A stretch of 64,000 nucleotides of DNA, from positions 81,064 through 145,063 of the forward strand of contig KV419441.1 in NCBI GenBank assembly GCA_001630475.1, given 5' to 3'. This document shows positions 12,801-23,484 of this stretch, piece by piece (positions within the stretch are counted from its first letter, which is position 1; each line of letters starts with the position of its first letter). The position numbers and the translations under genes were made by a program. The DNA is from Sistotremastrum niveocremeum HHB9708. Its lineage: Eukaryota; Basidiomycota; Agaricomycetes; Sistotremastrales; Sistotremastraceae. A model generated the notes under the pieces. The model was not told the DNA's origin. It saw nothing but the letters and a program-made list of their open reading frames with translations, and made no database searches.

Positions 12801-13759
12801 CATTTCTTCAATGGGTACGAGTACGATTCCACGACCCAGGAAGACGCCAACTAAGCCGTGGCATGCTGATTGGACGGCATCCTGACTTCGAGCTTCGACA
12901 TAGATCATGCCTGGGAGACTGTCTCTTTGGAAAGCGGATAGGATGGTGAGGGGTTTGTTGGTGAACTCGACATCAATGGCTTTTCGCATCAGGCTGAACA
13001 CAATCTCTCGCTCTTTGCCCGGCTAGTGAAACGTATCAGCCCAAAGAGTCCCTCTCCAAAAATTTTATGACGCACCCGAACACGAACTTGCCAAAGGTTC
13101 GCATCATTGACACTCGGCATGAGCAGTCGTTGAGGAACAGTGTTCAGATCTCCAGAATATGGGATGGCGGCCGCTGAACGTTTATAACGCTGTTCGACAT
13201 CTTCAGCGAGCCGTGCAAGATCTGCATCATCAAGTTCCCGTTCTCTTCGGTTCAATCTTTGGTGATCCACCGCCCTTCGATGAGAGTCTCCTTCGTCGCC
13301 GTCGACTCCGGCGTCGGCAATGAAATCTCGATCTAAATCATTCAGATGTCGTCAAGTACCCCAAAGCGCACAAGATTGGGTGGCAGCGCACCTTTCCCGT
13401 ATTCTTCCTCGTCATCTTCTTCATCTTCTTCGTCCGCAACCTCAGCTTCAACATCCAGGAATCTCGAGAGCCCAGTTCGCTAGGGCTGAATTTAATGTAG
13501 AGTTCGAATGTTTGGACGTCGAGCCAACCTTGGTCTTTGTCTTTCTTCGCTTTTTCCGTCTGGGCTCCTCCTCCTCCTCCTCTTCTTCCTCTTCTTCATC
13601 ATCTTCGTCGTCGTCGTCTTCGCCGCCTCTTCCTCCGTCCTCTTCCTCCTCTTCCTCTTCCTCATCTTCGTCTTCTTCTCTATTTGATGCTTTGGTTCGT
13701 GTGTGATCTCGACGAGAGTCTTCGTCATCCATGTCGCGGTCGTCAATCGGTGAAGACAT
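9867..13759 (-). CDS. SPT5: Transcription elongation factor Spt5
   Basis: Nine exons keep frame (1154 residues): 13529-13759, 13392-13479, 13076-13332, 12009-13022, 11857-11954, 11614-11803, 11172-11557, 10335-11116 and 9867-10285. The protein starts with an Asp/Glu-rich tract (about residues 10-115, with FLDVEAEV), then the NGN domain that binds Spt4 (LWQVRVRPGKEREIVF from about 185). KOW modules follow: FVLNPGAWVRMKRGKYAG, LQPGDHVEVFEGEQTG, FKAGDHVKVMSGQNI and VMIVQGNYKGYVGLI. Exon 8 encodes the C-terminal repeat region: KTPAW and RTPNPHA/Y units, then TPF units, about residues 755-1015. In yeasts such repeats are phosphorylated by the Bur1/Cdk9 kinases. The last exon is a terminal KOW-like domain. 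With Spt4 it forms DSIF on RNA polymerase II. The intron at 11955-12008 is 54 nt and in frame, so retention would be silent to frame. Confidence 0.96.
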
Positions 13760-14065
13760 TGCTGGATATTAATGTGGCAAAGGCGGAATGAAGCCTGACT
13801 CAAAGCCGTGCGCTGCAGAGTAGAAATGTAACGCGGCGTCACGCGTCACATCCGGGCGCTTACGACGGAAGGCAGAAAATAGTAAGAATATTCTTGTCCC
13901 AGGAATTGATATATTAAAATATTGCAGTACATGTAGAAAGACGAGAGTGGAACTCAGCACTGGAATAATGAAATGTAACGATAAGAAGTATAGAAATATT
14001 AGATGCCATGCCGTCAAGGGTACCTTTCTTCTGGGCTGAGTCGGCTGACTACAGTAGGTCCCGTT

Positions 14066-15077
14066 TCAAATTTTGATCGGAATGAACATCCTTTTGGTGC
14101 AAAAGAGGATAATTGCAGATGGTCTTGCCCACATTGGAGTGGTCTGCGCTCAAAGTCCAATAACCAAGGCACGGTACGAAACTGCCATTGTTTCGAAATA
14201 GTAGTCATTGACGCTGCGTCGAGGGTGGTTCGATAAAGTTGGAGGCAAGCGGTTCGACATAAAACACTGTCGCTTCCACTCTCGCAGAGGGTGTAGCCCC
14301 GCGCTTTATATTTGCTGTAAGGTGAATGACGTGTGTTGGGTTTTCCGCTTATTACGGCGAGGCGCTTGAAGGTCAGTTCTGGGTACATGACCACAACGCC
14401 GTCCGCGAAAAGGTAGTTCATCACAACAGTGGTGTGATAAAATGTCAAGGGATGCACCGCCAATGTGGTGCTGCTTTCGATCACGTCGATTTTTCGTACT
14501 ATCTCGTTAGGATAGTTTCCGGTGGTTTTGTAGAGCTTGTAAACTTTCTCGATTCCTTGAAGAAGAGAATAAGGCGGGCTCCAAGTCAATTCCGGTTGAC
14601 TGTATCCTTCCACGGCGCGGAGGTAATCGCATGCGACGTCCGCGGTGCCAAACGGGCAATAAAAGTCTATGTCGTTTGCCTCCCACGAATCTCTTGAGAT
14701 GAAAGAGAGGGCCGTTGACCCGATATGATGGCCTGAAGACGGCGCATGACATCGCGAAAGTTCTCAACATCGTCAAAAAATTTGGCCAGTAAGGAATTGT
14801 ATGAACGATCGAGATGCTCGGCGGAAGTTCCACGGAGTTGGCGATGTATCTGGCCAAAAGAACAGATGTCGCGAAGATTCAAGAAAGCCAATATCTGACT
14901 TTGAATCTCTGGAATGCGAAGAGCATCAAGAGCCTTCCTGAAGTCAATTCTTCTTGCAAGCTTCCGCCATTCCCCGTTTCCGTCGAATTCTTTGAGACGA
15001 ATGGTCTGGTTTGGCCAACAAAATGACAGAATGAGAGCAGAAAAGACTAGGGACAGTTCACATACCGCGCGGGGCAT
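14066..15077 (-). pseudogene. F-box/nucleotidyltransferase-like paralogue 1, decayed
   Basis: The start mirrors intact paralogues: a very short first exon (MPRA) and an intron ending before TIRLKEFDGNGEWRK. The F-box-like part (IPEIQSQILAFLNLRDICSF) is in one frame. The nucleotidyltransferase core (GSTALSFISRDSWEANDIDF, KIDVIES, VVVMYPELTFKR) is in another: one base is missing just before the GS motif, compared with the copies at 16145 and 17682. At least two more small indels disturb the last 60 codons. It is thus a recent pseudogene, or sequence errors in a live gene; several independent shifts favour decay. It is the first of five same-strand paralogues. Confidence 0.7.
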
Positions 15078-16144
15078 GTTTTATCGGCTTCAAAAACCTT
15101 GATTGTTGGAGTGGACCCGAAGGTGATCTTCGACCTTTATTCTTTTTGTGATTTGAACTATCTTGAGGTGAAGAAACGATTGGTGAGGGTAGATGACTGG
15201 CGGATGTAAGCTGCAATCATGAGACTGCAAGCGCTGAAAGCTGGGACATGATCGATCATGTGAGGATCACATAGATCTAGAGAAGCAATCCATATAGAGT
15301 CTTTTTCGTGACTGCGCACTAAGTGTATATTAGATAATGAACATGATTATTATGGCTACCAGCCAGTAGATGGGGGCAGCGAGGGCTCGGGCAAAGTGCC
15401 CGAGACTCCTGGGGTGCGAGGCTTGGAGGGGCAGTCGACTCACCGGGTGGGCGGGCCCTCCAAACCTCGCCTGGCTGGTATGCCTGCGTCTCCCGGGTGG
15501 GTGGGTGGGTCAAAAATAACAGAAGAAAACGAGATCCTAGACAGCAACGAAGATGACAAGACGCGTACGGTGTCCAGCGCTTATACCAACAGACACAAAC
15601 AACTGCTATAATGGATATTGGCTAGGCTACGGCTCCGTCACCCAAAGACCACCGACTTGCTCCGCAAGTCGCACCGATACGGTGCTCTAGAGAATAATGT
15701 TCCAGGGCTTGGGAGGGTCACAGACATAGGATTCAAATGCTATTGTAGCCACTGGATGGAAATCTATTGAGCGGCGTTGATCCTGAGCGGGTGATCATTC
15801 TTGATGCGCTATAGGCTTAGGGTTGGAGGTACATGAGCTGGTACATGTGCGACGTGGCCAGGCGGAACCGGAGTTTCGGAGAAGCTCTTGCCAAAGTCGA
15901 AATCGCTGTTAGAAGCTAGCTGTGTCTGAAGATTGCTGGGTGTCATGAAACTAAGCTGCGTGTGCTAAAATTACCCTACATGTATACATATAACTACTAT
16001 GAAGATAGCTCAAGAAAATTATCACGGAATGACAAAATGGCCCTTCCAGTGAACAAGGCACTGACGTCCGGTCGAAGGGTTCTTTCGTCAAGGACTCAAT
16101 GTTCGAAATAACGCATGACAAAGATACGACACAATAAAAGGTGG
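15078..16144. other. Intergenic with GC-rich hairpin segment
   Basis: No gene is supported. A GC-rich, hairpin-dense block at about 15360-15520 stands out and is listed separately. The rest, including 15520-16100, shows no coding or repeat signal that I could tie to other parts of the window. Confidence 0.5.
15360..15520. repeat. GC-rich hairpin-rich block with GGGT run
   Basis: The block contains CTCGGGCA-AAG-TGCCCGAG, a perfect 8-bp hairpin. A larger inverted repeat follows (GCGAGGCTTGGAGGG against CCCTCCAAACCTCGC), and the block ends in four tandem GGGT-type units. Base composition differs sharply from both flanks, suggesting inserted DNA. No terminal repeats or target duplication were found, so its class stays open. 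Confidence 0.45.
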
Positions 16145-17198
16145 TCAGGGCCTGACAGGAATAAATTTCCTCTTATTGCAGAGGTAGTTGTAGCACTCTG
16201 GTGCCTCCAGTGGCGTGATACTTTCTGGCAGAGGTCGATCTTGGCTGAGTGTCCAATAACCAAGCGTTGGCATCGGAGTGTCAGAAGATCGAAATCGGAG
16301 AGCCAGGGATGCCGCATCCTGTGGGGTTCGCTGAAGCAGCTCACATGCTGTACGACAAATGAGACCGTCGCGTCCCATGTTGCAAATGGTGTAGTTGCGA
16401 TCCTTATATTTCGAATATGGTGGATGGCGGGTGTTAGGTTTGGCGCTCTTCACTGCAATGCGCTTGAATGTAAGTTCCGGATAGAGGACAACGATGCCAT
16501 CTGCGAAGAGGTAATTCATGACAGCGGTTATGTGGAAGTGTGTGATCGGGTGGACGGCCATAGTATTGATACTTTCAATAACATCGATGCTTCGAGTTCC
16601 ATGCCTGGGGTCGAATTTTCGGACCTTGAAGACTTTTTCGATCCCTTGTACTTGGGAATATGGGGAATCCCAGACCGTTTCTGCCTCGTCATAGCCTTCT
16701 GCGGCACATAAGTACTTGCAAATCACGTCTGCAGTGCCTAATGGGCAGTAAAGGTCTATGTCGCCCGCTTCCCAAGGATCTCTTGAGATGAACGATAGGG
16801 CGGTCGATCCAGATATGACTGCGTGGAGGCGACGCATGACATCGCGAAACTGTTCGACCTCATCGAAAAGCTTGTTCAACAAGACATTGAACGAATGATC
16901 GAGGTGTCTCGCTGGCGCGCCACGGAGAGTGCGATGCGTTTGACCAAAAGAACAGATGTCGCGAACGTTGAGACATGCCAGAATTCTATCCTGGACTTCC
17001 GCGACGCGTAAAACGTGGAGTGCGCGATCAGACTCGTGACCAGCTACTTGTTTTCTCCTGAGAAGCTTTCGCCATTCAGATTGGATGTCGACGTTCTCGA
17101 CAGCGACAGTCTAGGGATGAGCAGCAGCACTTAGAAGTTAGAACAGAGGGATGCTAAGATCAGTAGAATCCCCGGCGTACCGTGACCTTGCGTGGCAT
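16145..17198 (-). CDS. F-box/nucleotidyltransferase-like protein, paralogue 2
   Basis: Two exons, 17181-17198 (six codons, MPRKVT) and 16145-17110, give 327 residues. Residues about 35-65 (LRVAEVQDRILACLNVRDIC) resemble an F-box. The core matches the nucleotidyltransferase-fold pattern: Gly107-Ser108 in VISGSTALSF, Asp123-x-Asp125 in AGDIDLYCP, and a third Asp182 in RSIDVIES. Family knowledge says these residues bind nucleotide and metals. All are present, so catalysis is possible, but no substrate can be named. F-box context suggests SCF ubiquitin-ligase adaptor use; this is inference. The short first exon is supported by the same layout in its neighbours. Confidence 0.75.
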
Positions 17199-17681
17199 TT
17201 GTGATTTCTTCTTTCTCTGGAGACAAACGATGCAATGAAAGAAAAATGGTATCGTAGTCTTGAGTTGTGAACCTGTCGTTCTGTAGTGTCTCAGATAGAA
17301 GACCGTGATGAAACTGTGACGGATCGCGACGCGATACTTGGGCCGGACTTCTGCGGGCCGGGCACCGACTGGTTTGGAATCGCGTCTTGATTGTCGAGGT
17401 TCTGGATTGTGAGCGGAGCACATTCAGTGGCTTGAAAATTCGTGTAGGGAATAAAATCATGGATAGCAGAGAACAAAGCAAGAAATTCGAAAAATACAGA
17501 GAAATAAACGACGTATTGTCGCTATAGATCGACGAGAAATGCTCAAAAGGCAAGCTCCCTGTCGAAGTTCAGGGTTTCGAGATTTTGACCGATGAGACAA
17601 CCCGGCGACAGGCAATATCGTCTTGGCTACCCATGATTGCCCTGCCATCGGCGTTGCCGAATAAACCGAAACTAAAGTGTC
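17199..17681. other. Gap between paralogues 2 and 3
   Basis: This 480-bp stretch separates two same-strand genes and should hold the promoter of paralogue 2 and the 3' end of paralogue 3. No further element was recognised. Confidence 0.4.
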
Positions 17682-18721
17682 CTAGGCGATGGGAATAAAC
17701 GTTCTCTTGGGACAAGAGACGTTCAAGCAATCATCCATCTCTCCATCGTTGGGATTCAACCGCCAATAAGCAAGCCCCGGCACAAATGTCCCATTATCCC
17801 GAAAGCGCAGCATCATTGAGGCCCCGTCGTGTGTTGCACGATACAACACAGGGCAAGCTGTGCGACACAAAAAGTCATACCCGGTCTCCACAATTAGGTA
17901 GCCACGCTGCTCGTACTTGGGATATGGAGGAAATTTGATATTGGGCCGGTTGCTTTTCACGGAGATGCGTCGGAATGTCAAGTCTGGATACAAGACGACA
18001 ACGCCGTCGGCGTATAGAAAGTTCATCACGGCGGTCGAATGAAAGTTGGTGATTGGCTCCACGGCCAAGGTCGTAATGCTCTCGATGATGTCGATTTGGA
18101 TCTGACGTTGAGTCGCCTCTCCTCCCTCAGCCACGACTTGGTCCACAAGCTTCTTCATGCGAAGAATCTTTCCAATTCCTTGTTGAGCAGAGTAGGCCGA
18201 CCTCCGCACCACTCTGGGCTGACCATACCCTTCTACTTCAGATAGATAATCGCATATAAGGTGTGCCGTTCCTAGAGGACAGTAGAGGTCCAGATCTCTC
18301 GACTCCCACGGGTCTCTCGAGATAAATGATAGAACTGTAGAACCAGAAATGACGGCCTGGAGACGGCGCAGGATATTTCGGAAGCCTTTGGCATCGGCAA
18401 AGAACCTCCTTAATAAAGTGTTGAAGTGGGAGTCAAAATGAGCTCCAGGCGCTCCTCTGAGATCACGATGAATCTGTCCGAATGCGCAAACGTCTCGCAG
18501 GTTCAGGTGATTGAGGATAGGTTCGTGGATCTCCGCGATGCGGAGAAAGTGAAGTGCTCTCTCTGAAGCAGCGGCAGCGTCTTCGGGGTTTCTCTGTATG
18601 AGATCATACCATTCTGCATTTTCTTCGTGTACATTTGACACATCGCTCTGCCAGGCAGTGATTTTGGTTGGTCAACTCCAAGTACGAAAGAACAATAACT
18701 TACTTCGCTAGTCACTGACAT
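17682..18721 (-). CDS. F-box/nucleotidyltransferase-like protein, paralogue 3
   Basis: Two exons, 18704-18721 (MSVTSE) and 17682-18647, give 327 residues, the same length as paralogue 2. The F-box-like region is LRIAEIHEPILNHLNLRDVC. The nucleotidyltransferase signature is complete: VISGSTVLSFISRDPW, RDLDLYCPLG (DxD) and IQIDIIESI for the third Asp. The C-terminal half shares FHSTAVMNFLYADGVVVLYP, an FLCRTAC motif and the ending CPKRTFIPIA. This is the cleanest member of the array. It lies about 480 bp upstream of paralogue 2 on the same strand. Confidence 0.78.
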
Positions 18722-19174
18722 TTTCCCAAACTTATAATATAAACAGCAGAGCAGGAACAGCTCGAAGAGATTTTGGCGGCAGACTGAAATGGACCGTGAT
18801 CATCAAGGATTCAGAGTGGCTCAGGATTCTGCCAGGAATAGAGCAGTATCTAGAAACTTTGGTGGTCAGATAAGATCGAACGGTTATCAAGGTGCTCAGT
18901 ACGGCAATGTTAGATACCTGAGGTTTTCTACTAGTCTTTTCTCGTCTAAAACGGATTCGAGAAGGTATCAAGCATGTTCAACATTGAGCGCTTGTGAATT
19001 GAAAGTTATGTGTGACAACACGTGACGGTGCGCGTTTCGCAAGTTATTTACGTGTTTATATCGATTGCCACAGCTTCCGCTGATCGAAATCCAAAACGAG
19101 TGGAGTCTATATTTGAGCTCTTCCCTATAATATCTTACGAGTCTGGCAACACGATTGTGTCGGGAGATGCATAT
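18722..19174. other. Gap between paralogues 3 and 4
   Basis: Promoter side of paralogue 3 (AT-rich TTATAATATAAA, read on the plus strand, just upstream of its ATG) and the 3' flank of the decayed paralogue 4. No gene seen. Confidence 0.4.
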
Positions 19175-20061
19175 TTACATCGGCCTCGGATAACTGGAAA
19201 CACGAATGTCAGTGCCAGGATTGGCGTCGAGACGGTTCATCACCAGATCCACCAGCGTTCCTTTCTCTGGAACCAGAACAGGCTCTCGGAGAAAGGAGAG
19301 AGGAACTCGAACCTCTCCAGGACACCCATGGAAAGAGCATCGACGACCTGCGATCATCAGGAGCCACAGGGTATCTTCGAAAGATGGATTGTTATTCTGA
19401 TGCGTCCTCGGCGCTCCGAAATGGACCTGCATGCAAGCCACATCTGACGAAGAGCGGTACTTGTTTGGGCAGCCCATACCAGTCTTACAGAGATTCCGTG
19501 TGTTGACTTTGGTATACAATGTATATCCTCGAGCCCTATATTTTGGCCCGATGGATGAATCGTGGGCACCCCAGATTTGGAGGATTCCTTGGCGTTGGAA
19601 TGTCAATACCGGATAAAATATGATGGCGTAATCTGCACTAAGGAGATTCATGCAGAGCATGTTGCGGAAAAAGGTAAGAGGTTTCAGTGCCGATGAAGTC
19701 GTTGACTCGATGATATCGATTTTGATGGTGGGTGGCTCCCGTGTTTCTCGTCTTCGAGCTGACGAAGTCGACTTCGAAAGTTTCTTCGTCTCCAGTGGCT
19801 TTTCCAGGCGATATACATAATGGACGGCCTTAAGGTCTTCGACGTCGATCGCAGTCTACGACAAGCCTGGCTGATGTACACAGCATCCCGTAGACAAAGG
19901 TGATCGACGATCTCATCGTAGCACTCAGAGAGAACCCGCAAGGTGAGTGCTGGGTCTGACTTTCTGTTGACAGTTTCTGACGATGTCGCATTGTTCGTCG
20001 GTTCGTTGTCCGTATTAGGGGATTGGCTGGCACTATCGTCCCGCCTCATGAGCCGTCGCAT
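19175..20061 (-). pseudogene. F-box/nucleotidyltransferase-like paralogue 4, core deleted
   Basis: An N-terminal frame contains an F-box-like stretch (LSECYDEIVDHLCLRDAVYI). A second frame contains the paralogue C-terminal half (IKIDIIES, NMLCMNLLSADYAIIFYPVL, YRARGYTLY). The segment that in siblings holds the GS and DxD motifs is missing between them, and the two halves are not in one frame. The nucleotide-binding core is therefore absent and the locus is best read as a pseudogene. Confidence 0.6.
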
Positions 20062-20831
20062 ACCTCGTGCCTAACAACTAAATGAGTGATGCGACGTCTA
20101 GATTTACGAACACATCGCACCAGAATGTGGGTCTCACCATCTGCTTCGTTGGTGGGCCCTCTCGGCATGGTATCTCGACGGCAGCGCTAGGAAACCGTTC
20201 ACTCTTAAAGACTGCCTGCCCTGGTATGAATCGCGCAGATCGAGGTTGTTGCAAGTCGTGGGGAAGAGCGACCATCGATCATCTAGATATTCCGCAGACC
20301 ACGCGAAAACCACGTGGTCGGGCCATTCCGATCGATGGCTCAGATCAGCCAGATGACCGAGTCGAGTTTGCTGTTCATAGATATTGTTCCGAATTTCGGA
20401 GCTCACAGTGCAGTCATGCCAGGAATTGGCCAGGACTCTCGCTCGCCAAGTTTGAGTGTTTTGTTGCTGCAGGGGAGAACGTTACGACGTCGAATCAATT
20501 TGAGTGGCAGCACAGAATGTTTCAAGGATAGAGGAGCAATCGGGAAGTGAGATTAGGATAGTGACAATATTGACAATACATCGCATGACGGTACTGCGTT
20601 ATACGGCTTCGATCGCTCGTCGTCCTGGGTTTGATAGCAATGTAGCGGCATATCACAGCTCTTGCGAGGCTGCTATGGATCTTCGTCCCCCCGAACGGCG
20701 AACGCGTATGACCAAGTGAGAGCGACTGAAAGTCGGGGAATGAAGAGATGTTGAATGTGAATTGGCATTTCGGGAGACTGAGAGATCCCCTCGACATAGA
20801 GCATTGCCTCGAAGGCACATTCATAACAAGA
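20062..20831. other. Gap between paralogues 4 and 5
   Basis: About 770 bp with short frames on both strands. None matches the neighbouring family beyond the annotated ends. No repeats were recognised. Confidence 0.4.
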
Positions 20832-21809
20832 TCAAGCTCGGGGACGGTGATCCGCTCTTGGACACTTCCAGACAAGACAACGAGTATACCCGAGCTTGAT
20901 TGGAGTATTGGCACTCGATAGATAGGCATCAGGTAGGTCATAGTGATCCCCAAAAGGGAGCACCAGACACGAGGAGTCTCCCACAAATCTAGAAACGTGA
21001 GGGCACGCCCCTCCTTGACAAGTTGCGTCGCTGCGCACGGTCTTTATCGTGTAGCGTCGGCTGAGCCATTTCGACCGAACTTCAATCCTCGGGTCTTTGA
21101 CGACGAACGTTTCTCGAGGCAGCGTTAATCGTGGATAGAGCATGACAAGGTGATCGGCGCTGATGAAGTTCATCACCGCAGTATGGGGATGATCTTCGAA
21201 ACTATTGATGGACCGTTTCTTAGTGGGTACGATCAAGTCGATGAACTTGTGTGGTTTCCCTTTTCGTTGTCTGACAAACGCATGAACACCCTTCTGTCGA
21301 TCCGCCTCCTCCTCCCCAGGGGAGTGATACCGCGCGGGAACATAGCCTTCGACATCACGAAGGTACGTACGCATTTGACGGAGTGATTCGGATGGGCAGA
21401 GGACATCAAGATTACTCGGTTCCCACCAACTGTCCCTGGTCAAGATAGACAAGACTGCAGAGCCAGAGATAACACAGTTGCTCATTCGCATCTGATTCCG
21501 GAATCCAGCTGGATCATCCATGTACTGCGTGAGGAAGACGCTCAAGGAATGCGACAGCTGGCCGGTGCCTAGCGGGCGTAGCTCTCTGCACAATCTGCTC
21601 AGAGCCATGTATTCGGAGAAGCTGAGATGTCGAGAAATCTCGTTAAAGAGAGTTGAGAGCAAGGTGAGGGTCAATTCCGGGGAAGCTCTCTGTGAATATT
21701 TGACCGAGAGACCGACAGTCTCCTATATAATTATGGCATCAATAATGGCACATTTTCTGAGGGAAAGAAATACCGCGAAGAGATCCAACTGCTCGAGATC
21801 AGAGTCCAT
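20832..21809 (-). CDS. F-box/nucleotidyltransferase-like protein, paralogue 5 (divergent)
   Basis: Two exons, 21774-21809 (MDSDLEQLDLFA) and 20832-21722, give 308 residues. The F-box-like start is LTLTLLSTLFNEISRHLSF. The nucleotidyltransferase-type glycine-serine is kept (CVISGSAVLSILTRDSWW), but the DxD site reads SNLDVLCP, so the first Asp is Asn. The third acidic position is kept (KFIDLIVP). Loss of one metal ligand suggests weakened or no catalysis. The rest (HTAVMNFISADHLVMLYPRL) aligns with the siblings. It is the most upstream and most divergent member. Confidence 0.7.
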
Positions 21810-23484
21810 TAGTACTATTGATGTCGTTCAGGGTGATGGTGGTTAGTACTATAGTAACTTGTAACTTGACAGCAGGCAGAGCGCGAGGGAATAGCCGAAA
21901 TTCCCTCTGGAACGCTTCAGTTGAAGTTCAGAATATGGACTTCTCGGAAGTTCATCCGCCGTATAAGAATATGTCCAGATATTGACACGATGACAACCAG
22001 TGGGTGTGTATCAAGTTGTTGAGTGTCAAACGAGACCGCTCGCTATACCGCTCGCTATGTTGTCATCGGTTGACTTAGGTTTCCATGATGATTCCCTTGC
22101 TGGGCGGCTCGATTCCTCGTAAGTTCACGACACACTGCATATACCTCAAGGAATGATACGACAGAATGCTAGTCAATGGGCAGAACTTAAGCCTTGGAAT
22201 GAATGCCGGACGCGTCATTGTTGCCACAGATGATCTTCGCCGGCAGGGTATGAGTCTTTGTCCCAGTCATGGTGTGGCCCAGGTATGTTAGTTTGAGGTC
22301 ACTCGAGCAAACTCTTACGATGCCTGCACTCAGTTTCTGAGTCGATACTCAGTTGCACGCTCTGAGCCATTTGCATAACGATTCGCAGCCTCTGCGAGGG
22401 GTCGCTAGCATCATTCGTGGCGTCGAATCTGTTCGTAACTCCCAGACAAGCTACTTTTTTCTCAGGATCTCTGTCTCCATCGACCCAGTGAGCGCTTTCT
22501 CCACCTTTTCTCTTCTGAATATCCCTTGACTGATATCTCGGCACTGTCTTTTTCTGGGTTTGGCTACTCACAGTCGCTCATCGCCAATCTTCATGTTTCA
22601 ACAAAGACAACAAACCGCCTTAGCCCTGCTCGCATGTCTCGGCTTTCCGTAAGCCAACCATTGAACAATGTGGGCCAACTTGACTCAACACCTCGATACG
22701 GATCCGTCGTCATTCTATTCCGTCCCTACGGTCCCTTGGAAGTCCGATGCCTGCACTCCTTCCATCGATTGCTCTGATTGCCATATACCGCACCCACATG
22801 TTCCCATTCTCACTAGAGCCATCAATCCTTTGCCCATCCGGCGATCTTCTGACCTACTGAAGGGCGTCTGGTAATCGGCATCCTTGAGTCAGCGCAGCTT
22901 ATTTGGACCGAGGTGAGCGTTGCATCAGCTAAGGATAGGAATTCCATTGACACCTCCTATAGCCGCAAACATATCCTTGGACTTGATCTCTGTCTTCGTG
23001 CGATCGATCCAAATGCCCGAATTGTGAAGTATGCGTTCTGGAGACTTTGAGATTCGCCTTTTCTGCTTTCGCTTCTCTGTTTCAATGTAAGCCTGTTTGC
23101 CTATACATTTTGTCACTCTCAAATGGTGCTGTAGCTGTCATTTTCCTCCAAATTGTTATAGAACGATCCGCACTCTTGCGAACCCATCGTGACGTCATTT
23201 CGTTCAAATCAGTACTCAGCTGACACTGCAAGACCGGGTCCTTCGCGCGCATGCAATATAACCATGCTCTATATCTGCCCCTTGCCAGTTCCGGGTTCTC
23301 AGATTGACTGTGGCCACTCAGCATGAGCGTCGAGCAGATGAAATGAAATGAAGGCATACGAACCTGGATGTCCTTCGATGACGTGAGAATTGGGATAGGC
23401 TGGGGCAGATATATGGTCAACAGTCAGACTTCGAATATAATGAGAAGAGCAAGCATACGTATATGTGTAGACACAAGCATAAAA
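21810..23484. other. Intergenic, possible decayed exon
   Basis: No full gene is supported. A plus-strand stretch near 22085-22240 could splice at 22120-22165 to encode MLVNGQNLSLGMNAGRVIV and following residues, but nothing convincing continues on either side. The remaining open frames to 23450 lack motifs. The right end abuts the LINE 3' region. Confidence 0.4.

Noticed and set aside
13320-13706. Plus-strand frame with a long serine run opposite SPT5
   Set aside because: It is the reverse complement of the Asp/Glu-rich N-terminal tract of SPT5; the serine run follows from GAA/GAG codons read on the other strand.
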